Positions 23,601 to 35,400 of a DNA stretch of 64,000 nt are shown piece by piece. The notes beneath the pieces were generated by a model, which saw only the letters and a list, made by a program, of their open reading frames with translations, searched no databases and had not been told where the DNA came from. Location: contig MEHQ01001643.1 of the NCBI GenBank assembly GCA_008828725.1, positions 286,052-350,051 on the forward strand, read 5' to 3'. A program made the position numbers and the translations under genes. The stretch is from Saccharina japonica. Taxonomy: Eukaryota > Sar > Phaeophyceae > Laminariales > Laminariaceae. The stretch's first letter is position 1, and every line of letters begins with the position of its first letter.

Positions 23601-26600
23601 GCGTGCTGCAGGCCCGGTGGCTATATAGTCGATTCAGCGATAGCGCTGAATATCTTGGTACGGCCATAACTTCCTCAATTCTTAGTATGTTTTTCAAATG
23701 CTATACCTGCAAGGCAAGGGCTGTGGGTGGACGTTAGGAAACGGGTGGGAATGCTGTTTATCTATGAACAACTGGCGAATGAGATCCGCTCTCTGCGGCG
23801 AAGCAAAACTCTGGCGAACGTTCACATCACGGCGACTTGTCGGCGACTTGTGGTTCAGGTACCTGGGGCGGGAGCAGGCGAGGAGCATTGCCAAGTTTGC
23901 CCATATGCCTGGCTGGCTCACGGCGCATTTAAGCAGCTTCGACGGACCTGGCTTTGACGCCGGTGAGATGCGAGCACGAGCCGCCCGATTGAGGCAATGG
24001 CGCAACGGTTAGCATTCCCCACGATTGTGTTCCACGAACGCTGCGAACAGCTGGCGGCAACCTGAAGTATGCACAGTCTAGGCATCCTGTGAGCGTACCC
24101 GTTGATAGGGCTGCAGTTTATCGCCGAGATTGCACCCCTTGATGCCGATCTGCGTTGTGTACGTTTTCAAGGTGCTACCGCACCTGGAGTAGAAACGCAA
24201 ATACGACGCGTTGCCACATTTTTTTCTTCGATGGCCTCGTTAGGATTTGGGAAAGCGACCACCCCATCGGATGGGTTTGTACTTCCTGCACTGCTCTACG
24301 ATGCATAATTCGCATTGTATTTTTCGTGACAGTTTCGCCCGCGAGGCGGTCGTTCGTCACTACCAATGCTGCCTTGGCTGGGTCTCAACGAAACAACTGT
24401 TTTCTGTTCTCGGCTCTGGAAAACCAGGACACTTCCTTGCGCCAGACGTGCCGTGCTTCCCGGCTGCCCCCCTTGCGCCGGGGGAGAGTAAACGCCCACT
24501 GGTTATTTTTTCCCATGGACTCGGAGGGAACCGAGGGGTGTACTCCGTACTTGCCGCAGAAATGGCGTCTTATGTGAGTGCTGTGGCTTGGCGGATGACG
24601 ATCGTGAGACACGAACGACAGCTCAGATGAAAATTATGTCATTGGGTGTCTCGAAGCTTTGAGTATTATTGGAGGTCCAAAGCCTTATTTTATTTAACAA
24701 AAGCGCGGTGGTGGTGTTTTGAGCGTTCGGTTTGCTGCTATGCTGCGAAGTTCTGGGACGATGCTGCGCGCCAGACCGTGGTGTATGTTCCAGCCGAGGT
24801 GGAAGCATGGGTCTTGTCAGGGGGCGGGTTTCGACACGAAACGGACTCAATTTCTTTATGGGATCGTGTGCGGTAGTGGCGTAGAGCGTAGAACTGGTGG
24901 CGCCTGAATTGGTCGTGGTTGGGAAACCGAAACGCGTGCGTTTGCTTGATCCTGTCGCCCCCCTTGCTGCGCTACGGTCGTGGTTTCATGTTGCAACGCT
25001 TTGCTTTCTGAACACGTACGTACTTACGACTGTTCTCCACGCCCAGCAACAATCTTCTGAACACGTATTTACGATTGCCTTTCTCCAACGTGCGTCTCTA
25101 AATAACGACCTTATTTGACAAAAAAAAGGGGTACGTGGCCGTGTTTCTCGAGCACAACGACGGTTCCAGCTCCAGCTGCATCTTCCCCGACGGGCGAATG
25201 CCACCGACTTGTGTCGCCGCTCCGAACACCAAGAACGTGGGGGCCGCCGAGAACAGAAGCTTCCGGTAAGTCAAACCGAGACTCTTGCTTAGTTGCGGGT
25301 CGATTTCGGTGTGGTTACGGACAGGTTTAGCAACTAAGACACTCGTTGACGACGAAATCTTTCTTCGAAAAACATCATCTCCCTTTGGAAAATATCTCTA
25401 GGGATGTGTGTGTGTGGTTGCGTCAGAGCATGCCGGGGGTGCCATATTTTGCGCGATATAATAACCGTGGCGTATGTCGCGTTACCATTGTGTATGTAGC
25501 GCTTATCTCTAGTTTCCGTGGTGGTGTTACGCTGACGGCACGGCCCAGCTTGGACACCAAACGTCCACTCTTGATAGTTGACGTTCTTCCTACGCTACCT
25601 TAACTACAACCCGGCTCAATCGCGTGCGTGTACATTTCCATACTTCCCCCCCCTCCCCGCCCCCTGACAGATTAGCACAACTGAAACGCAGAGGGAGAGA
25701 GGTGCAGCTCGTAAGGCGCCACCTGGCAAAACTCTCGCGCGGCGATGCTTCGGATTTCGAAGCGTGTCGTCGCGTTGCATTGGGGGACATGATCGACACC
25801 AAGGTAAGGGCGTCGTGCGTTCTCGTTCATCATTCCTGTGGCATCATCGCTTTGTGAGGGCGGCGACTGCATCGTAGCTTGACTGAACTATGGTGCAAGG
25901 TCTAGAAGCAGTTGGGGTCTTATCCGTTTTTTTTCACGAACTGGATTCAGCGCTTTGTTTCTTTGCACGAAGTGGGTTCGGTGCTCTCAATGCTCATCGA
26001 CTTGTATCGGCGAACGTTCTTACTCGCGCCAGGCGCGGGCAGTGGACGCAGTTTTTGTAAAGACCCGCGAAGTGAACGACCATAGCAGTGTCCCTTCTTC
26101 CGAGGGTTGAATTTCAAGGTCAAACCGCGCAAACATTGGCGCGACACATTGCCAGATTACAGAGGCGATGGATTGTCCATGCGTCCGCGAGCATTCTCCG
26201 CTAACCGTGAACGGTGGAGACTGCTACAAGCTACGATGTGGGTGGGTTTGTCGTCCAGGCTGACCCGTACACTTGGACATGTTCGTTCATGGACACGTTT
26301 TAACATCATGGACATGTTTTTTCATGGAAGCGATGGTCTTTTTACAGCGTCCAAACCGTTAACCCGCCCCCTTCTGCTTGCCTTCCGCGACCCTATGACT
26401 CCTGCGCGCCCAGCGGCCGGCGTTTGTGGGTCACTCTTTCGGAGGTGCGACTGTCCTGCAGGTGCTGAACGACGAGCATAAATCAGCCGGGGACATAGAG
26501 GAGAGCGGCTACTCGATGGCCTTCGTCATGGACGCCTGGTCTTTTCCCCTCTCCGATGAGGCGCGGCATCAACGGATCACTATTCCGGTGAGAGGTGACG

Positions 26601-28703
26601 ACGTGGTCTCTTTAGGAGATCGCGCAAGGTCTATTTGCCAGCGTTTGGGCAGCCCATATACACGTGGCTGAACCGGAGCGAGCGGTGCTAGAATCTCGTA
26701 GTCTGAAAGGGCTACGTACGTACAAACGCTTTCTTCGGAATGTTTCTGCTTTTTGTTCGCCATATTTGTGTTTAGCAGCGGTATAGAGCTAACTAGAACT
26801 ACTTCGATAAAGTAATTTCGCATTTATAGTGTATTGGTCAGTACCTGACTTGACTCAAATTGAGCATTTATAGGCTCCCACGAGCCAGCTCAGCTTCATA
26901 GATCCCTAAGGGCAAGTCTGAGGGCGGCCACCATGGTTGCGTTCAGTTGGTACGACAGCTACCCCAGGCACGAGCCATGTTTGTCAAGTTTAAGATCCGA
27001 GGGGAGTCGCTGTGGCACCATGAAGAAGCATTGTTTTGCCCGCCAACGACTTTTGGATCGTGACGTCGACATGTTTTACCGAAACGAGTCGGTATAACCT
27101 TGTCTCAGAGTGGCCCCTTTGAATAAACGTCCTACAGTATAGTATTTCTGTGGCACGTTTTTTCCTACCTGAGCCCGCCCAGCGAAACCAATAGCTGTCA
27201 GTAGGCAGGAGAGAGATGATTATTTCACGAATAAACTGGTCTGTGCTGTGAATCATGCGGCAGGAGGCGTAAACAACCCGTTCACCATACGCACCCGGTC
27301 AATCCATCATAAAAAATGCGCGATCGGTGTTCGTTCAGGCTTGGCATTTGGTTTGTTCGATGTTTCTCCCTTCCCCATTCCCCCGCTGCTGACACGTAAA
27401 CCCAACATGGTGTGTAAAACACCATTTTCCGACGTCGTTGCAGGTTATGTTCGTCACAACGGACGACTTTCTTGGGAAGGAGGGGCAGGCGACCGAGGAT
27501 CGTCTCGTTGAGAACGCTGTCGGCATGGTTCGCGACGGGGCGAACGATCTCGCCATCCAGCTCCGAGTCAAAGACGCAGGTAAAAGGTCTCAGCCCAGAG
27601 ACGCGGTGGGGGCCAACAGAACAGCCTGCGTCATAGTTGTGGCGTTGCTTTACGTCGTGTCGTCGATCGGATCGGGTGTGTCTTTGAGAAGCGGTTCTCG
27701 CCTTGGGACGATGTCGACGCGCTTGTGAATACGTTCGAACCGTCGAGTACTGGTACATACCCCTGGGTACGATGACTTGTTCTCGCCATTTTTTTGCCCC
27801 GATTCCCCTTGCGCGTCCTATCGAAAACGTCAACTACGTTTGTTGGTGTGATTCCGTATTTTGTATAATTTCGACGGGGATTTGAAGGGCACAACAACTT
27901 TTCGGACACCGCTCTCTTTGCGCCCGACATCATGCGGACCCTCAAGAACGCTGGAAAAATGGACGGCATCACCTTTTTGGACCAGGTCTGGGCGCACTCG
28001 GGGTACTTCCTAGATTCCGTACATGCTTTGAATCAACAGGAAACTGCACAAGGATGTTTTTTTGTTTTCGTTAATGCGGGTGTTCAAGACGTTCGTGTTA
28101 CCAGGATATTTGTTTTGTTGCCGGACCGGAAGCGTTGCTGCTGCTGCTGCTGCTGCTGCATTATTGTGCTATAAACGTGGCCCTTGCTTTGGAATATAAA
28201 TATATAATAGACTGTGCGCGGAGTGACAAGAGGCCGCGCACGGTTTTCTTAAGAGTTGCGTTTTTTGTCAGTATGGTAAGCTCGCACCGACACTCGAGGC
28301 CAAATCATATACTCTGTACGTGCATCGGGTTGTACGCACGTTGGTCACGCCTACCCTTTGCGTTGACGAGGAGAGGGGGGGGCAAAGTGTAAAGTAAACG
28401 TGGCCCTTGCTTTGGAATAGGAGTATGTAATTGTTTGTCATATGCAATCAATTCGCATCGTCGTTTACCTCTCGTCCCTTTTCCCCTGTGTCCCTCCGAT
28501 CACAGGTGTCGCGGTTGGCCCTCTGCGCTTTCGAGGTATTCCTTCGGAGACGAACCGAGTCAGGGGGCGCTGTAAAGACAAGCCCGCCGTCTGATCTGTC
28601 ATCGGTGTTGATGGGATTGGACTTAGACGTAAAATTCCCCGAGGCGTGGGTGAGGAGGGGAGGAGCTGCAGGTGTGCTTCCATGGATGGAAATGCACGAG
28701 TAG
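20658..28703 (+). CDS. PAF-acetylhydrolase-like phospholipase A2 (5' end unresolved)
   Basis: Serine esterase of the platelet-activating-factor acetylhydrolase (group VII PLA2) family, expected to cleave short or oxidised sn-2 acyl chains. Twelve phase-consistent exons: 20658-20785, 21137-21290, 21690-21818, 22855-23066, 23859-23962, 24428-24573, 25129-25265, 25671-25803, 26414-26587, 27444-27579, 27888-28018, 28506-28703 (593 residues, TAG at 28701). Family marks: VFYPVEK; oxyanion segment LVIFSHGLGGNRGVYS; EHNDGSSS; nucleophile in VGHSFGG (Ser codon 26435-26437); MDAWSFPL (Asp 26531-26533); GHNNFSD (His 27890-27892). Unusual: the first exon encodes two hydrophobic segments, and exon 22855-23066 adds a hydrophobic insert before YLGREQARSIAKF. 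No start codon could be fixed, so an upstream exon is missing. Introns carry a TAGTCA array and a dispersed repeat. Confidence 0.88.
22035..22550. repeat. TAGTCA/TAGTCACTAA simple tandem array in a lipase intron
   Basis: Interrupted array of AATAGTCAGCAATAGTCA and AGTCACTACGTAGTAG words, in three sub-blocks. The blocks are separated by repeats of GTAAGTGTTT.(G/A)CCGAAA.AATGCT and GAGCACGCGTCCACTATTAA. It lies in the intron between lipase exons 3 and 4. Confidence 0.85.
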
Positions 28704-29473
28704 TGTTCCATCCGAACTTGAGGTTCTGGAGTCACGCTCCCCGACCATGGCAGGAGTATCGGGTATAATTTTGTGTTTTTTCAGTCACGATTTTGGTATA
28801 ATGTGTTGTTTTTTTTTGCTGGCGATAACCTTGTATTATGAATAATCCCGTCAGATTTGGAGGCGTTTGGGTTGTGGAGAGGCCCCAGTTACCGCTGTGG
28901 CACTCCGTGTTTTTGTAGTTGTGTTAGGAGGCGGTAGCATGGTTGGCCCCTCCGAACAGAGACGTGTGAATGGTGCCCATCCGGTCTAATAATTTATGTT
29001 TATGTCATGTGTTTGCTGGACGGCGTGGGGCACCAGACGCCCCTCTGCTTGATTGACTGTCGTGGGGGCTATAGCGGTTTTTGCAGTGCACGAGGGTCGC
29101 AGAGTTCGCGCTCGATGCGTCGATTGAGTCGTCATCGAATTGGGTGGTAAGGACGGCAATGGTGCCTTCTGGTCCACTTTTTCGTATGCGTCCATCCAAC
29201 AACCTGCGGCCACATTGGTGCGGGTCAAGTCAGCCACAAACTGCTGAGACCGGGGTGCCCTCTTGAGCCCCCCCCCCCCTCCTTGCCCCCTTGTATCGCC
29301 AATGCAAAGTGTGGTAAAAAACGGGTAATTTGTTTTCGAAATGCTGATCATTTCGAACCCCCCGGGCACCGCATTAAACAAGCGCGCGCGCGCGGGGGGG
29401 GGGGGGGTTAGTGCCCTGTATTTTTCATATATATCTAGGGAAAGGTTAGCCAATACACACAGCTCCGAAGCTC
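28704..29473. other. Convergent intergenic region between lipase and GGF-repeat genes
   Basis: About 770 bp receiving the 3' ends of both flanking genes. Contains a short C run (29267-29279) and an alternating GC plus G run (29380-29407). No exon-like frame or RNA gene recognised; presumably 3' UTRs. Confidence 0.4.
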
Positions 29474-32400
29474 CTAGGAGCAGGACGCATCCCACGAGTG
29501 GAAGACGCCCGAGAAGCCTACAGCTGTGCTTGCCTCCAGCTCCAAGTCCAGCACCTTCCAGCGTAACGACAACGGAACGTCGATTGACGCCGGTTTCATG
29601 AACGAAACAACCTTCGGAGTGAAAGCTTACATACTATTTGATAGCAGGCATCAGCAATATGTCAGAATGGCGTCCCGGGTCGAAAAGTCACCACAAGGGT
29701 TTGCAAAGCGTACCTGATATGCTCATAATTCTTCGGTTGTACGAGACAGGCATCTACAAAGCGTGCAGTTTTATAATGGTGTGAAGGCCTGTGACCTGGA
29801 TATACTCGCATGGGACCCCTCGTTGTGCCCCCGCGTTGGCGAATTGCGTTTCGAACAGAAAAATTAGATAGATACGAAGACGCCCCAACCTCGGTGACTG
29901 GGAGCTACAATAGACGGTTATGCAGTATATCTAAACGCCCATGCTCGATGCTGGATTTGGCTACCGAATACGCGTAGCCCTAACCTGTAAGCCATCGTAG
30001 CTAGCCGCACGCTCGCCAGCCGCCATGGTCAGCATCTCCCGCATGTCAAGGCGTACAACCTGGTCGTCAGCAAGTGATTGCGTGAAGGCATCCCACGTCA
30101 TGTTGCGGAGTTTTGTGGCACGCGTCATAATAGACATATCGGGCCTGTGTAGTTGCTAGAAATAATGAGATGTGTCAGTTTTGAGGCTGTCGGCCACCTG
30201 CGGTGCACGACAAAGTTACCTCCGTGGCGGCAGCGCCCCCCCCTGTTGTAAAAAAGGGCTCAATATACTGGCAACGGAATGCGCGTTTTTCGTGCATTAC
30301 GCTTGCCTGGCGCAGATATCCGAGAGGAGAGCCGGCGTATTTCCTGTTTTCGAAGCACACCGTATAGCAAGTGCCTGCCACTGCGTCTCGTACCATTCAA
30401 CGCATTAGGGTGATACGGCTGCTCGCTGCTGCTGCTGCTGCTGCTGCCTGTCTCGCGTACCTTCCCGAAAAAGACCCCATTGAAGTTTGGTGTGAAGTAC
30501 ACGTGCGGTCCCAGGGAAAAGCCTCCAACATAGCCCCTCAGATTGGGATCAGGCTGGTAAGGAATCTGCAGAGCGGTGTGCGGGACACGTACAAGGTATC
30601 GGGCTGTTACTGCGCAGCGCCGCTTCTCCTTTCGTTTTGGCGTTGAAGGGACAAAAGAGCACATGCATGACTCCAGTTGATATCTCATACTTTGTGGACG
30701 AATTGTCCGAAATTCGACTGTTTTGACGTGAATCTGTGTTGCAAGTCTCTCGAGGGGAGGAGCCGTGGATAGGGCGACGTTGATATTGCCGTTTCGACTT
30801 AGCGTACGTTACACTTCGCGCGGTTTTTCCGAGCTACGTAGAGAAAACAACAATCCAGATAACCGGAAACTACAGTAGCTGCCTCGGTAAACGTTTGTCG
30901 GACACCTTTTCTCAAGAGAGGTACACTGCCGCTTGCCTATATACGGTGACACGAGGTACGGTGGTGTGCAACTCAATATCCAATGTATGTGGTTGTCGTC
31001 GTGGCGATAAGATTGGAATATTTGAAAACGAAAAAAATACGCACCCTCAGCTGTGAGACTAAACATTTCCTCAAAATTCATATTTGCAAGCTTGGTGCGA
31101 TAGATAGTCCCATCGCACGTGCTGCGGACTTTTAGGTTTTGTATAGATTGGTCTACAAAATCTTGACAGTTTTTGCACGCAACGAATTTGCTACCTGGGC
31201 GGTACACCTGGTATTAAGCTAGCCGACAGAGGCATTTTTTTTCTCGTCAAGACATGCTACTTTTCTCGCCTGCTGCCTGGAGGTGGCGGCAAGGTCGACC
31301 ACGCTCACGCCCTCAACGGTAAAGTCGCTCAGATCCACAGCCACCATCTTACTGAACTGCGACCTGCTGCGGTAGTTGTCCCCCCTTTTTCCGTTCGCAT
31401 ACGGCGAAAGGATCGCGTATCTTTTGCGACGCAAGACCCGGTTGAAGACAGGAATGGCGAGTGGGGTGGGGATAGAACAGGGACGAAGGGGTCGTTCATT
31501 AAAAATCGCGCGCGCGCCCAAGCCGCGATGCCCTTAACCCCTTAAGAAGTGGTCCCACGTATTTCGGGACAAACTACTTGGAATTAGTGTTGGATTTTGT
31601 TTTTCGATTCTGAATGGGTTAAACATCGAATCTCCACCACCGGAACGCGGTGCCAGGTGTTCTAGAATTGGTCGCACGAGGTCACGAAGAAATTCCCCCC
31701 TTTTCGGGTGGGCAGAGATTCACCTTAGATGTTGGGTCGGTGTGGGATGCATACAAGGGGAGAGGGGCTCGTTATTTCCACGGGGTAGTGCAACGCTGAG
31801 TATTCTGTTTCAGATGGGGGAAAATGTTGACCTTGGACTTATCAAGATAGGCGCTGCCGCCGCCCTATACCTTCGATCTGGCGGTTGATACATATCATGA
31901 GGGCCAGGTATGTACGTGTTGGCGACCCGGCTATCAAGTTGATGGAATCAAGTATTGGCATGTAATCACTTGTAGTATTACGGGGGACCATAGTAAACAC
32001 TAGTAAATAGGACCTGCGGTATACACAACAACCTATACATTTACCATCTTTTACTAACACTATTTGGTCGTATTTACTATGGTCCTCCGTAGGAGTAGAA
32101 AGTAAAACAGTTTGGGAAGTCGCGGCTGACGTGTGCTATTTTAGATACGGTATTTATTCACCCAGACGGCTTGGCTTCAGTGGCACAGGGTGCACCTCTA
32201 CTATTAATGGGAGAACGCGCCACCTTCACCTGGTTTCCACCCTGAACTACGTTTTTTTCTTCTCTTTTTTTTCCTCCGCGAGCCGATGGGATAAAAAAAA
32301 AACAGCTTAAGTTCACCCCACTTCCACATGTACTCGTAGGATATGTGGAAATATGCCATTTATACTCTGCTATCAACAACTAAACTCTGAAGTCTAAATT

Positions 32401-35400
32401 AATATCGTATCTTCTTTCGATGGCTTATGTGGAAATACGCAATTTAAACTCTGTTATTAACAATCGTACAGCTTTGAAGTCTAAATTCCATCTTCCATCT
32501 TATTTCGATGGCTACGATGGCTGTATGTTCTGAGGTGCACCTTCCGTGCGCGAAGCCACCGACGAAACCCTGAAGAGCCGCGTCCACCCTCGTCAAGTCC
32601 AGCACCTTCCGGTATCGTCGCAAAGTTTACGATGTCGGGGCGTGCAGAACATACGTTAAAGAGGCGGTGCACCCATTGCCGTACAGGAACGTGCATCCAA
32701 TACGTACAGCCTTCGGGCATGCCGAAGGCACTCGAAAAAAAAATGTTCCTCTAGACATGTGTGTTTTCTCGCTCTTAACGCGTAACAAATTATCATGGGT
32801 AGTAGATACAGTAGCTAAATTGCGCGTCTCCAAGTTGGGACGAATCGCCGCACGCCGATAAAGGCTAGAAAATAGCCGCGTCGTTAAGCGTGAATGGCCT
32901 AGACAAGCACGCCGTGGAATTATATCAACGTGACTGATCGCACGACCCACACCCATTGGGGGATGAATCCCCTCTTTCCTACGCCAGCAAGCGGACATGG
33001 TGAACCTAGGGAGAACTGACCCGGTCAAGCTTTCATCGGGTGCGAAGTACGCCACGCGATGTACGCAGGTTTCTTCAGGCGGCAACTTAAATGCTGTGCC
33101 TAGCGGGAAAACACCCACAATGAGACACTCACCGTAACGCTAGCGTAGTCGAACGCGAGGAGGTCGAACCGAACCATCTTGCCAGAATACTCCGCTTCCG
33201 CTTCCCTGTTCTTAAACGGAACAAGATAGCCCCAGTGTCCCGCGGCGAAGCCCCCCATGAAACCTCGGAGGTCGGGATCGACCATGGTTAAATCAAGCAC
33301 CTGCTTTTCAACGTAGCGGTACGTTTTTCGTATTGTTTCTCCGAAGTTTCGAAACGTAAAAAAATGAAGTTGAGACACGGCACAGCCGCATAGCGAAACC
33401 TGACGCTTGTCGGGGTTCCGTAGCCTACCGTTGTCCACGGTGTCGATGAGCCCATCAATACACCAGGGAGGTGTAAATTAATTACTTGTCTTCCTGATCG
33501 ATTATTGTTTTACCTTAAGACACTCCTTAAGTGAAGCCAGCCGTGACTAGGTGATTTCCGGCATCATAACCTATCGTACGCTACAACATCTACCGCAATT
33601 TACTGCATAATATCCTGAAGCATGCAGCCCTCAAGTGGACGCTCCCGCCTCCTTGTACACTTGCATCAATTGACACAGTAGCGCACATACGTACACCTAC
33701 CTCAACTCCTGAAGACGAAAAATTGGAGAGGTTGACTCGAACCAATTTCCCCGAGTAGGCCGGCTGCGTTCTCCCCGCCGTTCCATGGGAGTGGCTGAAG
33801 TCGCCCCCGACAAACGAACCGTCGACGCTCAAGTTTGTGTTCACGCCCCCCACCGGGCCCTTTTGATCGAGAGGGGGGATGGGAGGAGAAGAGGGGGTGA
33901 TGGTCGTGGGCGTGGGTGGTGGCGGTGTCGGCGGAGGATGACAGAAAGTGGGCGTGTGAAGAAACTATGTCAAGAGTATGCGACGACTAATAAGGGTGTG
34001 GAGGTGTTACCAACAGGGGTGCAGAGATGTTGGCTTGTGTTGTGTGTTTCCGGATGGCACCCGCAAACGACAGCACGGGGACCGATTAGTCCCTACTCCT
34101 TGTGACGCCAATGCCTGAAGGAGCGTTGTTTTCAGTTTTTTTTTTCTGGTTGTGTAGCGGTCGTTGACCTGTAGCAGTTGATACGCCTGTACCACGACGA
34201 TGACTCCGGAGCAAGTCGGTTTTGTTCCCAATACAAGCACCTACGACTACCCATTGCTCCTACTACGATTGGTTCGTCGATTCTTGTTCGATTGCGTTCA
34301 CACCTGATATGACCTGGACGGTATGAGGAATCCGTGCCCTTCCCAAGCGAAGCCGCCGAAGAACCCTCCAACCTCGGGGTCTACTGATTGAAGGTCGAGC
34401 ACCTGCCGTCAGGTAACGACACAGCAACAAAGCAGAGACACCGTACGTAGCACGTTGATGCAAACGCAATCGTCCCGGAGCGATATGTTCGGTGGACGTA
34501 GGCGCTGTACAATGCAGCCCTCGAAACAGGCGCATGAGCACACATGGGGTCGACATTGACTTAATTTACGTGGCAAAGCGCGGGACAAAAGTAACTCAGG
34601 CCGGGGTGGCGGTTTCAGGCTAGCTGCAGTAGCACTCGGCCACACGCTGCTATATATGCCAGTGTCAAGTTGAGTGGGTTCTGCGACGCTCTGTCCGGCC
34701 GCTACAGCAACAATAATATTTAATGAGCTCGACACGAGTATTCAACTACCGTGTTGCATGAGCGTAAATTTGTGCATGGCTGGTAGCCCAGTAACGACGG
34801 ACACCACACCAATTTGGCGAAAAAGTGTTCACAAAAATTCACCCCTGCTGAAGATGCAGTAGTATGCAACAGGACTCTTCGCGGTTCGTCACCTCCACAC
34901 TTTCGCTGGTGAAGTTGCTGGCAGCGACCCGGACAAGCTTCGCCCCTTGTCCCCCGCTGTTGTGAGACGGAACAAAGTACGCCTTCGAACCATCCAGGAA
35001 CCCCCCGCTGAATCCCTTCAGATCCGTGTCCACCTGATCGAACAGCGCAACGGCGTTGCCCGCTACTGTTGGTTAGACGCCTCCGTACTTGCACGAACAA
35101 ATCGATAATATCAATCGATTCTCTCATTTTTGTCTGTTTTTGTTTCGGTTGCTGCTTGCCATTTGAAACGAGGCTACTACATGGACCTCCGATCCAGAGC
35201 GTGCCCCGATTTTGCCGAGCGGGCTCAGATAGCCGCCACAAACGGCTCGTAACGTGAAATTCTCCCCCAAGCATAACGGTTGCGCAATACGCACACCATC
35301 GTTGTGCAACAGCGCGTGGCAGCGGCGCCGGTAGGAAGAGACACATCCTGGCTGACCACCAGCCTTCGTATGAACCGTGCTGTAGACTCATTACGGGATT

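Noticed and set aside
28131..28160. (CTG)n run encoding poly-Cys/Leu
   Set aside because: Lies in the last intron of the lipase gene; a simple microsatellite.
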